Below are positions 35,675 through 47,742 of a stretch of 64,000 nucleotides of DNA, piece after piece. How positions within the stretch are numbered: position 1 is the first letter of the stretch; each line of letters opens with the position of its first letter. This DNA comes from Sapria himalayana (lineage: Eukaryota > Streptophyta > Magnoliopsida > Malpighiales > Rafflesiaceae), in contig JAREIK010002629.1 of NCBI GenBank assembly GCA_029783825.1, positions 526,027 through 590,026 on the forward strand. Reading direction: 5' to 3'. The translations under genes were made by a program, and so were the position numbers. The notes beneath the pieces are model-generated. The model was given only the letters and a program-made list of their open reading frames with translations. It was not told the DNA's origin and searched no databases.

Positions 35675-37750
35675 GTGTTTCACAAACTATATCTTGATTA
35701 TGTTCATTATTTCGACTTGCTTCAGAATTCAAATTTCACAATCTAGTAATTCTTTTGGGCTATTCTCTACTTGTTGAGCCTGATGGAAAGCTGGCAATAT
35801 TCACCAACCTTGCCATGCTTAGTGCCATTTCCTTTTGAGTTGGTTGAATGCAAGATTAATTTGTGTCTTGTGCTATTTTGACCATATACATACTGACATA
35901 TGCACACACACACACATGTACATCTATGTCTATGGGAGTGCAGGTGTAGGTCCATGTTTGTTTTGTAACTGGAAAACAAAAAAAATGTCTGCTTCTGTAT
36001 GACACCTCTTTTGTGCATGTTAAAGTTTAATGTTACATTACAAATAACAGATGTTTATGTATGAATCATAAGTTTACATGGCAGTAATGTTTTTTGGTTT
36101 AATTTTTTTTTTCATGAAATGGCTATCAAATGCTAGAAATAATGCTACTCTAATAAATAGTGGAGCCTCATAAGTTAACATGTTTGAAGAACTATAGTTT
36201 TGTGATCGGCATTTTTGTTTTTAACATAAACTTCAAAGATGTCTAATATCTAGATGTCGACCATTGAGTCTCCTTTTATTTGGCTCAACTAGATGCATAT
36301 TTGTTGGTGCTGTCTTGAGATATCAAAATGTATAAAGAACAATAATAGCTTGTACTTAAATATACTAAGGAAAAAAGATTCAATGTAATTGTGACATTGT
36401 CATTTGAGGTTTATAAGAGGCTCTACTCACCTATTTTCACAATAGTATGTTTTTGTAGCAATTTCTAAAATATATAATACTGTATATATTTCTAATAATG
36501 GTATTTAACAATTCTTATTTCAAAATTGTATTTGAATCTTTTTTTTTGTGTAAAATTTTTAGTTGTCAATTGTATATACTATCTTTACTCTTTGAGGCTA
36601 TGATTAGTATGTATAAGCTAAATAAATTTTTATTTGCTCAATGTCAATAGAGAACAAGTGATCATATTGTTTCTTGATATATTCTAGAAATTTAATTAGT
36701 GAAAGTTGGAAGATATGGAGGGAGTATTTAAACATAATTACTTTTCTTCAAGATTCAAAAATAACAACAATGTTATATGCACATATAAATGGTGAAACAC
36801 CTCGTTATATCTTATGGGCACACTTCACATGCCAAGGTTTATTGTAATACAATGACTAAAATATATACTATTTTGATATATTGGTTATTTTATTTTTTTA
36901 GCCTTTCTATGTTATAGATGAGAGCGTCCAACAAGCGGGCTACCTCGATGGGGTTTGGGTTTATTTATATGATTTTCTTGTTCATTTTTTTATTAAGTGT
37001 AATGATTTTTGGGTTTTGTATTTTATGTTTTCTATATGATGTTAGAGTTTAGACAAACAAGTAAGAGAGCATGCTTGTGTAACACTATAAATGCACACAC
37101 TGTTGTGTATAGTAAATGCATGCACATAAGGTGTGTATCAATGCCAATCTATTGTTCATGTCTATGTGTAAGCATGTGAATGTATTATACAATGTGTGTC
37201 AGTGCATAATGGTATGATTATGCATGTGATAATGTGTAGTGGTGTCTGTTGTTATGTAACACGTGATAGTACACAAAAAAAAATAAATATTCATGGTACT
37301 TTTTTGATTAATGGGGAAGATCAAAATCATTTTCATTATTTTATGGAGTATCAAGCAATGAAATTATATGTAATGGATTACTAGAGCTTAGAAATGATTT
37401 TTTGGTCATGGAAAATGGACCACATGGTGAAAGAGATTCTTAGTAATGAGACAAAACATATTTGGTTATAAATTGACTGATAGAATTGTTTTTTATTTTT
37501 TATCTTGTATGATATATAACATATTATGAGAGGTAGTAATATCAATGTATTCATCCTAGACTATACAAATACATAATATTATTTCATAATTTATGGGATT
37601 ATGATTAGTAGAGCCTCGAGAGTTGGAATATGTCACAACTCACTATTTACTTTACCTGCTTCTCCCATCAATCTATTGTAGAAGCTCAAAGTCAAATTAA
37701 AAAATTCAATGAAAAAATTCATAACATGAATAATGTACAAAATAAGCTCT
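35675..37750 (+). other. Start of intron 2 (or downstream flank) of the MRF-like gene
   Basis: The first part (to about 36000) has balanced composition with a short (CA)n run near 35905. The remainder is AT-rich with T-runs, and 37080-37270 is rich in TGTGTA and ATGCA words. No exon was recognised. Confidence 0.5.
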
Positions 37751-37758
37751 TATATAAT

Positions 37759-38171
37759 CAGAGGTATCAAATGGGTCATGTCTTGTTGTCATGACTCATT
37801 TTTTTAGGCTCACAAAGGCCATCATGTCGTGCCTTTACGGCTTTAAAAATCAGTAGCCCGACATGATCACTAGGTACATCTTTTGCTTGGGTCATGCTGG
37901 CTTTTACCAAGCTAGCCCAGGTTTGTCCAAACTAGCTTGTTTGGCTAGTTGGATCAAAATTTGCCTACACAAGCTAAAACTAGTCTACATGAGCCATTAT
38001 GTTGGGCTGGGTTGTGTCGTAGCTTTTGCACCAGGGAAATCTGGCCTGATATTGCCCAAGTTGTGCCACAAGCTGACATGACTTTGAAGTTTCTTGTGTT
38101 GTAATAGACATAGCTGAATTGTGTTGTGCCTATTATCATGCCCAAGTCACCTATCTTGATTGATACTTTTA
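37759..38171. mobile_element. Decayed non-autonomous hAT element, about 410 bp
   Basis: Left end CAGAGGTATCAAATGGGTC and right end CTTGATTGATACTTTTA are decayed forms of the family termini. The interior keeps GGCTC/GCCxG words and TGCC-type subterminal repeats. Flanks TATATAAT and TTTATTAT fit a target duplication only weakly, so the ends are approximate. Confidence 0.6.
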
Positions 38172-38559
38172 TTTATTATTATCAAAATTATATGATTTAT
38201 GATTCGATTCATGATTCAGGGGGTAAATGATTTAATTCTTTAAAAGAAAAAATTATATATGAATCGAATACTAAATTATTGAATCATGGATTAATTCACA
38301 CGAATCAATTTAATATTAATTTTTAAGGGACTAAGATTCTTAAAAAGTCATAAAAATTAAAATACCAAAAAAAATTACTAATTGTAGGAATTAATTAACA
38401 TGAAAAAAAATAATACAAATGTTTGATATTACGAATTTAATCTAAAAAAGCAACAAAATACTAAAAAAATCATAAAAATAAAAACTATATTATATTTATT
38501 TAACTGATGTGCAAAGATCTAATATACAAACTCATAGGAAAAGAAATAAGTTAAATCAA
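38172..38559. other. AT-rich DNA, no gene seen
   Basis: Nothing recognised. Confidence 0.5.
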
Positions 38560-39720
38560 GTTTTCATAAAAATATTTACTAACTGATCTATTATAAAAAT
38601 ATTTGCTATAATAATATTATCATCTTGTATTTTTTTCTTGATGAAGAAATATTTTATTTTTATATGTTTTATATGCTCATGGGATATTTAATTAGATGTT
38701 TCTATGTATTGCTATTTTGCTATCACAATAGAGAGTTCTAAGAGAAGAAATTGAGCATATGATCTTTTCAATGTGTTTGATTTAAAGTATCTCACAAGTA
38801 ACTATAATTATTATCATGAATTTTTGTTATGTATTGAATTTTGAAATAATTATTTTTTAAACAAAATTATTTATTTAAGAAAAATATAATACCATAGTAT
38901 TCTTTTTGATATGAGTTGGTGCTCAACTTGAATTTCAATACTTATCTAATTTTAAGTATCTTAGTCATGATTATCAAACAAAATTTCAAACTAAGAAGTA
39001 TTATTTACTTATCTCAGTATGTGAAGGGATGATTGGGTATATATCCCATAAAGAATCGAAGAAATGACTAACTATACTGATTATATAGAGTGCATCTATT
39101 ATACAATTGTTAAATAATTAATTTTTTATATGATTTTTCTATAAGTAGTAGAATTAATTCAAAGAGTTCTGTTAGAAAATAAATCAATACTTGAGTCAAT
39201 TAGAGTATTTATTGAAGTACAATCAAAAAGATTATTTTATATGAGATATTAACTGTATATATTCACTAAGACAATATAATTTCTTCTGTGGAGCAGATCA
39301 CCTCATCACTAGAAAGTATTTAGGGCTCCTAAAAAATTTTTATTTAGAACAATGATTGTAAGTATTTTTTGAACTGAATAGTTTTCAACTTATTTAATTT
39401 TGTAATAATAATATTATTCATATACACAATAACAAAGATCAATTTTCATATGGGTTACTTTGAAAAAATAAAGAGATTGATAATATAATTGTGTAGATTA
39501 AAAGATGTGTCTTCATATGAAAATCTCATAAATAAAGTTCTTGGTGTTTATTTCTAGTTATATAATATTTTTTATAATTTACAAATTAAATTGGATTATG
39601 CTACTTGAAACTTTGGTGGATGTTCTCTATATATCTTTTCATTGAGGTTATTTTAAAAAAAATATTCTTCATTGATTAAATTTTTTCTTGTCAAGTATTA
39701 TCTTAAGTTGATTAGCCTTA
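38560..39720 (-). pseudogene. Ty1/copia RT and RNase H relic
   Basis: On the - strand a decayed RT core is visible near 39395-39450 (LCYCVYMNNIIIT, from the LLICLYVDDIIIT active-site block). The text then continues towards an RNase H end near 38590. Several phrases resemble copia RNase H text, including a serine/valine-rich ACCC-type block near 38690-38760. No frame survives. It is older than the copia at 40169. Confidence 0.5.
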
Positions 39721-40168
39721 TTTGAATTGATATTCATAATGAACAATTGCATATAACTAATAACAAATCGTCATGAAGACTTGGGCGTCTTATTATAGTC
39801 TAGAGGTGTCAACTAGGTTGAGCGGCCAATGCACGACATGATTCAGTTGTGCATGCGACATGACTTGGTTCAGAGTCAAGCTTGGACTAGCTTCGTGTCG
39901 GCATATGACATAACTCAGGCCGTTCTGGGCTAGAGTTCTTAGCACAGGAGGCATGAAACTACATGGTCATATGACTCATGTGGGCTGGTTTTGGCCCAGT
40001 TGGCCAAATAGGCTAGCTTAAAGGTATCAGATAGGTCGTGCCATGCTAGGTATTGTTGGTAAGGAAGTCATGTTTTGTTCGACACGACACGAAACGATTT
40101 GTGTTTTGCTTGGCTCAGCATGGCTGGACCAGCACGAGTTTGGGTAGAATTGGGCTGGACCATGCTGG

Positions 40169-40452
40169 TGTTGGAAAGAAAAAATGGAAGAAGATAAAAG
40201 AAAAAATGCTTTAATTCACTTGAGAATGAAGTACATTAAACACTAATACAATATAGTTATTTATAGGCTACAAATCCCACAAAATTCTCAACTGCTTTAG
40301 ACTTAGTCTTAGGTAGTTATTAAAAACTTTGAATTATTCAAAGTTACATTTAATTTTCAACTAACTTTGACCAAGTCTATAACTTTTAAAATTATTATTA
40401 TTATCATTAAAATAAGTTTATCTTTTAACAAAAATAAGTTTATATTTCAACA
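40169..40452 (-). repeat. 3' LTR of the young copia
   Basis: TGTTGGAAAGAAAAAATGG at the start, ATATTTCAACA at the end. A purine-rich tract, TTTAAGAGAGTA on the - strand, lies immediately inside it (40453-40466). Confidence 0.95.
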
Positions 40453-40509
40453 TACTCTCTTAAACTTTAATTTTATTACACCGAGTGAACTTTTTTGCCT
40501 GGTGAAATC

Positions 40510-40860
40510 TTATTGCTTGAGAGATTTGATAAAAATATCAGCTAATTGATCATGAAACTTCACATGCTCCAATTGTACTTTCTTCTTTGCAATACACTCT
40601 CTAATATAATGATAGCGAGTATCAATATGCTTACTTCGATCATGGAAGACTGGGTTCTTGGCCAAAGTTATTGCTGACTTGCTATCCACAAAAATTTTGG
40701 TCGGCTCTTGTTGAGACAATCCTAACTCTTTTAATAGATTTCGAAGCCAGATTGCATGACATACACAAGAGGTAGCTGCTACATACTCTGCTTCACAAGT
40801 AGAAAGAGTGACTATCGGCTACTTCTTTGATACCCAAGTACAGATAGTGTCTCTCATATA
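40510..40860 (-). pseudogene. Copia RNase H
   Basis: The open piece 40510-40719 contains IFVDSKSAITLAKNPVFHDR, SKHIDTRYHYIREC and DIFIKSLKQ, the complete C-terminal half of copia RNase H. The N-terminal half lies upstream to about 40860 (including CEAEYVAATS-type text) but has a stop between the two parts. RNase H removes the RNA template during reverse transcription. Confidence 0.9.
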
Positions 40861-41013
40861 GAATACAAAACCAGTAGTACTCTTGCGATAATTCATGTCT
40901 CCACTTCAATTACTATTGCTATACCCAACAAGCTTGAAATTATCGCAAATAGAATAATACAAGCCGAAGTCTGTAGTACCTTTAATATAGCGAAAGATTC
41001 TCTTTGCTGTCTT

Positions 41014-41890
41014 TCAATGAGTTGTTGGATTCTCCATGTATCTACTAATGACTCCAACCGCATAAAGAATATCAGGTCTTGTACATATTAGATAGCGTAG
41101 ACTTTCCACCAAGCTTTTGTAGAGAGTGGGATCAACCATACTTCCTTTCTCATACTTGGATAATTTGATTCCATATTTCATTGGCATGCCAACTGTATTA
41201 GAGTTATCTATTTTGAACTTCTTAAGTATATCTTTAGCATAGCCTTTTTGAGTGATTAGAATTCCCTTTTTTTTGCTTAACTTCAATACTAAGGTAGTAA
41301 GACATGAGTTCAATATCAGTCATCTCGAACTCCTTCGTCATTTCTTTCTTGAATTTGTCAAACATGCTTGGATTGTTACCCGTGAAGATTAAATCATTTA
41401 CATATAAGCTTATAATAAGAATATCACCATTTTCAATTTTGATATAGATTGCATGCTCATATGGATATTTGATGAAATTTCTTTCTTGAAGGTATTTGTT
41501 AATTCGAGCATTCCAAGCTCTTGGAGCTTGCTTCAATCCATACAGTGTCTTCTTCAGCTTTAAGACTGTAAATTCTTTTCCTTTTACTTCATATCCTTGT
41601 GGTTGCTCAATATAGATTTCTTCTTCAATGACTCCATTTAGGAAGACAGATTTCATATCTATTTGTTGTATTCTCCAATTATTTTGAGCGGCCAAGGAAA
41701 TAAGAAATCTAATAGTTTCTAATCGAGCAACGGGAGCAAATACTTTATCATAATCAATACCGACTCTTTGACTGTAACCTTTTGCCACCAATCTTGCCTT
41801 GTATCTTTTGACTTCTTCTTTGATATCTTTCTTTGCTTTGTACACCCATTTCACACCAATTGCCTTGTGCCCTTTAGGAAGTGAAGTTAA
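41014..41890 (-). pseudogene. Copia reverse transcriptase
   Basis: 41234-41854 gives MKWVYKAKKDIKEEVKRYKA, RLVAKGYSQRVGIDY, YGLKQAPRAWNARI and ISLYVNDLIFTGNN; 41014-41313 continues with KYAKDILKKF-type text and LRYLICTRPDILYAVGVISR. A frameshift near 41280-41310, in an A-rich run, separates the two. The active-site loop is YVND where copia RT has YVDD, so one catalytic Asp is lost and the copy is inactive even apart from the frameshift. Confidence 0.93.
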
Positions 41891-42235
41891 TTCTCATGTA
41901 TCATTCTTCTTGATTGCCTTTATTTCTTCATTCATTGCTTGTTTCCAATTCTTGTTTCTAATTGCTTCTTGAAAGTTCATTTGTTCACAGTCGACAAAAA
42001 GACAGAAGAGAGTAAGATTCTCTTGATTTTCTGTTACCTCATATATTTCTTGTATGCTTTTGAAACGTGAAATTCTTTCGCTTGAGCTTTTCTCTTCTTG
42101 AATACTCTCAGCTGGTAAAATTGGTGGAGTTGTAGGCTCATCTACTGCTTGTTTTAGCATTGGATGTTCCACATCATTTTCTTTAACATAAGGGAAGAAA
42201 TTGTAGTCTTCATTTTGTTGTTCCCAATCCTATTC

Positions 42236-43466
42236 TCATTGTTCATCAAATATGACATCGCGACTAATGTCGGTCTTTTCAATATCAGGATTATAAAGCT
42301 TGTAACATTTAGAGTTTGCATCATAACCAATGAAGATATATTTCTGACTTTTATCATCCAACTTGCTTCTTTGTTCATCCGGGAAATGCACTTGAGCTAT
42401 GCCTCTGAAGACTTTTAGATGGGATATACTTGGCTTTCTTCCACTCCAAGCTTCTTGTGGTGTTTTCTCCCATATGCTTCTTGTTGGAAATCGATTGGAT
42501 AGATACACTGTACATGTAATTGCTTCTGCCCACAATTTCTTTGGTAGCTTCTTGCTTTTAAGCATGCTCCTCACCATGTCAAGGATAGTTCTATTCTTCC
42601 TTTCTGCTACTCCATTTTGTTGGGGGGGATTTCAGAATTGTGAGAGGTCTTTGAATTCCATGATCTTTACAATATTTTTGAAATTTGTTCGATGTAAATT
42701 CTCCTCCACGATCTGATCTCATGGATTTGATTAGAAGTCCGCTTTCTTTTTCAACAAGGGCTTTGAACTTTTTGAATTTTTCAAATACCCCTGATTTTTC
42801 TTTTAAGAAATAAATCCAAGTTTTTCTTGAATAATCATCGATAACGAGAAGAAAATAGTTGCTCTTACCAAGTGAGCTTGCCTTGATTGGACCACACACA
42901 TCTGTATGTATGAGTTCCAGTGGCTTTTGAGCTTTTGAGCTTGACTCCTTTGGAAAGTACTTCTTGAATTGCTTTCCAAGTAGACTCCCTTCACATATTT
43001 GATCAGGATGACTAATGATAGGTAGTCCTTTCACCATTTACTTTTTAGAGAGTAATTTCAATCCTCCGAAGTTGAGATGTCCAACCCGAAGATGCCAGAG
43101 CCAAGTTGTGTCTTTGTAACATGTCTTGAGACACTTTGCAATATCACTTTGAATCCCAAGCATAAATATTTGATTTTTTGACATTGGCACTTTAGCAATT
43201 AAATTTTTTTTCTTATTTATTATTGAAAGATTATTATCTTTTAGATGGATATTATAATCTTTCTTTAATAGCTGTCCTAGACTCAAAATATTACTTTTCA
43301 TGTATGGTACATAATAAATATTGGAAATGAATTGATGATTTCTATTCTTTAATCGGATGAAAATACTACCTCTACCTTTTACTGTTACTTTTGATTCATT
43401 TCCAAAAATCACATTCCCACTTATTGATTCATCAAGTTCTACGACCATGTTTCTTTTCCCACACAT
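42236..43466 (-). pseudogene. Copia integrase and pre-integrase region
   Basis: 43038-43466 carries the pre-integrase domain ending WHLRVGHLNFGGLKLLSKK (the His pair of the HHCC zinc motif). 42591-43037 carries CEGSLLGKQFKK, where the second Cys of the zinc pair is Ser, then HTDVCGPI and MRSDRGGEFTSNKF with two catalytic Asp residues. A frameshift at the C/G homopolymer near 42620 removes the NGVAERKNR block with the catalytic Glu from the frame. 42236-42577 is the integrase C-terminal part (AEAITCTVYLSNRFPTRSI...HFPDEQRSKLDDKSQKYIFI). Confidence 0.92.
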
Positions 43467-43500
43467 ATGATTGCTTGCACTAGAATCAAGGTATCATGAG
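43467..43500 (-). pseudogene. Copia protease active site
   Basis: Reads YLDSSASNHMCG: the aspartic protease motif DSGA is DSSA, and the Trp usually found two residues before Leu-Asp is a TGA stop at 43494-43496. Both changes would inactivate polyprotein processing. Confidence 0.85.
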
Positions 43501-43609
43501 TTATCTTCACTTTTTGCATTTCCCTTATAAGCCAGCAGCAAGGTTTCATTGTCTTGATTTTTTTTTCCACATAATTGGCTTTTTCTTCAATTTTTTTATT
43601 ATTTGGAGC

Positions 43610-44490
43610 TTTACATTCTGAGGCATAATGACCAAATCTTTTACAGTTGTAACATTTGATATGTGACTTATCATATCTCGATCTGTAGTTGTCTCTCTCA
43701 TAACCTCTTATTGTGCTTTCTTCTCTTTGTATATTATTGTTATTATCATAGGACTTCCAACTTTGTCCACGTCCACGTCTATGTCCATGGATTCCACAAT
43801 CGCGACTTCTTCCTTGTTGCTTTCTATCATTCTAGACATTATCAATCTGAGTTTTGAGTAATTGCTCTACAATTCCTTCTTTCTTCTTCCTCTTTTCTTC
43901 ATAGGCTTGCAAGGAACCCATCAACTGTTCTATTGTCATGATTTGTAAGTCTTTTGTTTTTTCAATAATAGCGACAATATGATCGAATTTTTTATCTATC
44001 GATCGAAAAATCTTTTTCATGATTCTTACATCACTTAATATTTCACCATTTCTTTTTAATTGATTTGTCACTGTTAAAACTCTAGAGAAGTAGTCTGAAA
44101 TGACTTTTCCTTTCATATTTAAGGCTTCAAACTCAGCTCTTAATGTTTGAAGACGTACTTTCTTAACCGGATCTGCGCCCTTATATGAGGTTTGAAGCTT
44201 TTCCCATACTTCTTTTGCCGTTTTTGCTTCTGAGATTTTCTCAAAAGCATCTTCATCTAATCCTTGATAGATTAGATAGAGAGCATTTTTGTCTCTCTTT
44301 CTCGAGTCTCTCAAACTATTCTTTTGAGCTCGAGATAGGACATCTTCATTCTCTGGTTCTTCATAGCTTTTCTCTATTATGTCCCACACATCTTGTGATC
44401 CAAAGAGGCCTTCAACTTAATGCTCCAATTGTCATAGTTGCTTTTGTGGATTACTAGGACTTGGAAGAGAATCATATCACTATTCGCCAT
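43610..44490 (-). pseudogene. Copia gag with intact CCHC zinc knuckle
   Basis: The start is placed at 44490: MANSDMILFQ, then SNYDNWSIKLKASL, the conserved NYxNWxxxMKALL block. A one-base deletion near 44395 shifts the frame, after which 43832-44389 stays open for 185 residues (VWDIIEKSYEEPENEDVL..., TLRAEFEALNMKG, the UBN2 domain). The knuckle CYNCKRFGHYASEC at 43610-43655 is a perfect CX2CX4HX4C motif. A stop separates it from the UBN2 part. Confidence 0.92.
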
Positions 44491-44510
44491 CACCTCGCTA
44501 TTAATCTTCT

Positions 44511-44522
44511 CCTTTGATACCA
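44511..44522 (-). other. Primer-binding site of the young copia
   Basis: TGGTATCAAAGG on the - strand, starting 3 bp inside the 5' LTR end. It is the initiator Met tRNA type, with one or two changes from TGGTATCAGAGC. Confidence 0.88.
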
Positions 44523-44525
44523 CTT

Positions 44526-44809
44526 TGTTGAAAAGAAAAAATGGAAGAAGATAAAAGAAAAAATGTTTTAATTCACTTGAGAATGGAGTACATTAAACAC
44601 TAATACAATATAGTTATTTATAGGTTACAAATCCCACAAAACTCTCAACTGCTTTAGACTTAGTCTTAGGTAGTTATTAAAAACTTTGAATTATTCAAAG
44701 TTACATTTAATTCTCAACTAACTTTGACCAAGTCTATAACTTTTAAAATTATTATTATTATCATTAAAATAAGTTTATCTTTTAACAAAAATAAGTTTAT
44801 ATTTCAACA
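44526..44809 (-). repeat. 5' LTR of the young copia
   Basis: Same length as the partner LTR and with six single-base differences, all A/G or C/T. Confidence 0.95.
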
Positions 44810-44814
44810 GCTGG

Positions 44815-46634
44815 GTCATGTCGGGAACTGAGTCATGTCGGGTTTTGATTTAAAGTATGTAAATCACAAATTCGTAATATAAAATATGAAAAAAATTACA
44901 ATTGTATCTTATATTTGATATTCGTATAAAATAAAAAAAATATTCATAATGACATAATCCAAATAAAAATATAGATAAATAAAAATATTAATAATATAAA
45001 CAAAAATAATAAAAAAAGCCTTCATAAAAAAATAATCGTTAATTCTAATGTCAATTATTGTTTGTATGCAAATCATTATCTTTGTGTAAACATTTAATAA
45101 TATCACTAGTGGTAGTCTTAACATCTTCTAAGTCCTATGAGTCATTATCTGTCAGTAACTTCTATACTTCCTATTTCAAATGCCTAACCTCGAATTATCT
45201 TAATCTTTTAGGCATGTAAGTGCTTCAATGATATTTGATTATAATATTGATATCTTATCTAAAATGATATTAACTATAATAATAAAGCAAACTTCGATGT
45301 TATACTCACACTGAATAAGTCAATAGATCTTGTATAATATTAGATAGCATGAGATAAGTTGACTCATGATTTTTATCATTGTAAAATATCAAAGTTTTTG
45401 TTATTCTGTGATAAGATTGAATAGTAATTGATATCTAAGTACTAAGATATCTTGTTCTTATTTGATGGACTACTCTGTTATTTCTCTCTCACTAACTAAA
45501 TGGAGAAGTCATTATTTTTAAATATGATATTCATGTCCGTTCTTGGAGTTTGACTATAACGATCACCATACCTAGTAACGTAGTATACAAATAACTCAGT
45601 TAATTTTTTGTGATTGAATCTTTCAGGTTGTTATTCCTAATTTATGCACATGGATATGTTTGTCAAAATGTTTCTAATTTTTTAATCTTAATTCTAGGAT
45701 TTATGTAGGTAGCTAGGCAATAAAGAGATAGTATGATTGATCAGTATTTTAAGTATTTGATTTTCATCTCAATAGATATAATACTAAATATATGATCATT
45801 TCAAAGTTTGCTAAATATGTTACTAATATTGTATATGTATTCGAATGCAATGCAAATAGTAAGAGTATACATAGATGAACATATGTTCGTCATGTCAACA
45901 AATCTTCAGGAATTTCATAAAAGAAATTTTTGTATTTTAGTTAATATCATTAATAATAAGTTTGCCACTCATATTATTGACATAGTTGAATATCACGTGA
46001 TTGTATTCAACACGTGACTTCAATATTAGGTAAATATAATTTTAATACTATCTCATATTCATTTGAATTTTTTTTCTTATTTAGACTAATACACAAATAA
46101 ATATTATCAAACTTCTATTGTCTGTTAGGTGTTTTAAGATATTTTTTCTAATGCGGGAGAAATAATATTTATCGTCATTTGAGCTATGAGGTTAATAACG
46201 CAACACATGCATCTAATATGAAAAATCTTACCAAATATTTCATTTTTAATGGTATTTAACAAATATATTAATAGCTATTCTATTGTAAGATATTTTATCA
46301 AATATAATAGTAAATATTTTTTTATGAATATAATAATTTTTAAAAATTTTAATCATGCACTCATATAAGGTAGAACTATCACGTGGATAAAAAATTTCGA
46401 AAAATATTAATTTTTTTTTAAGTTTTTATTTAGAATTTATATAGTGAGTAGTTAGATATGTAAAATATGTATTGTTATGACTAGTTTAGATATTAAATAT
46501 CATGAATAGTATTTTATTATATTGTCTAAATTTATTAATTATTATTTATTTTTTTAATTTATAATATTTAATAATATTATTCTTACATGTGGACATATGA
46601 TTTCTATGATAAGCATATTGAAAGTTGATCTTCA
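44815..46634 (-). pseudogene. hAT transposase relic (C-terminal to middle part)
   Basis: Aligns in order with 47040-49380 of the intact relative: the tail near 45030-45150, the LFTYYD block near 45540-45600, the CMDPRAKVEG block near 45690-45720, and the core DNAxNN region near 46250-46320. Only short open pieces are left. It is cut at 46634 by a miniature hAT insertion and resumes at 50777. Confidence 0.75.
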
Positions 46635-46999
46635 TAGAGGTGTCAAACGGGCATGCCTGGCCCGTGCCTGGTGCACCCTCAGCACCGGTTTTGCCATGCT
46701 GGTTTGATGGATTTTGGCCCGCGTGTCGTGCCAGGCACGATATGAGTGCATGGCATGTGGGCTCGGCACGGGTGACATATTGTTTGTCATGATATGACGA
46801 ACGATGCCCGATGGGTAAAAGTTGATGAGCTTCGATAGGGCGATGGCTGCGCGCCTCCAAAATCTAAATTTTTTTAAAATTAGGATTTTGTTCCGACCCG
46901 AACCAGCCCAAAAAAGGGGGAATTTTGTCCTAACCTCTATAGAATTGTGTCGTGCCAGGCACGACACACTAGCCCAATTGGGCTCGAAAAAATAGAGTC

Positions 47000-47007
47000 G
47001 GAATGAC
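47000..47007. repeat. Target-site duplication GGAATGAC (left)
   Basis: Identical to 50740-50747 on the other side of the hAT element. Eight bases is the hAT hallmark. Confidence 0.97.
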
Positions 47008-47742
47008 TAGAGGTGTCAAACGGGCCGGCCCAGCATGGCATGGCCCGTTTTTCACGTGCCCCGCCGTGCTACCGTGCCGTGCCGGGCACGGCACGGTTTT
47101 TTAAGGTCGGGCACGGCACGGCTCGTGGGCACGGCGAGGCCGTGCCGTGCCGTGCCTGGCCCGCTCGGGCACGGTTGGCTTGGACTTGGTCTCCTGGACC
47201 GGCTCAACCGGGGTCCGGGTCCCGGGAGCCAACAGCCAAGCACGGGCACGGGCGCACGGCCCGTGCTTGGCACTTGGCAGATTATAAAAATTTTTTTTTT
47301 TTTTAATTTTTTTATTAAGTTTCTGTTTATCTGTTTTTAAGTTTATGTAATAAATAAAAAATAAATTTTTTTGTAAAAAATATTACATTTAAAATTAAAT
47401 GTAAGTATGAAAAAAAAAATTAGAAAATTTATTTTTTTTTCAATTAAGTTTAGCATATTTTAATATTATAATGTGTTAATTAAATATTAAGATTTAAAGT
47501 TAATAAATTTTAAAATAAAATTTAAATCTTAAAATAATAAATAAATACATTAAGTTAGTAAAAATTTTAATTAAAAAAAATTTAAACTACGCAAATAAAA
47601 ATTACCATTCATGCTTTTGAAACCAATACTCCGAAAAAAAAAGTATAAGTTTCAACTTCAACACAACGTATAATACAAAGTACAAACAAAGTGTATAAAT
47701 AAAAAAAATAAAAAAATATCGAAAAAAAAGAGCAGATGAGCA

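Larger units (their letters stand above)
40169..44809 (-). mobile_element. Young Ty1/copia retrotransposon, 4641 bp
   Basis: LTRs of 284 bp each (40169-40452 and 44526-44809) start TGTTG and end TTTCAACA, flanked by the exact duplication GCTGG (40164-40168 and 44810-44814). The LTRs differ at 6 of 284 positions (2.1 percent), all transitions, so this is the youngest LTR element in the window. All domains are present on the - strand in the order gag, zinc knuckle, protease, integrase, RT, RNase H. Stops and frameshifts make it non-autonomous. It sits inside a decayed hAT element. Confidence 0.97.
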
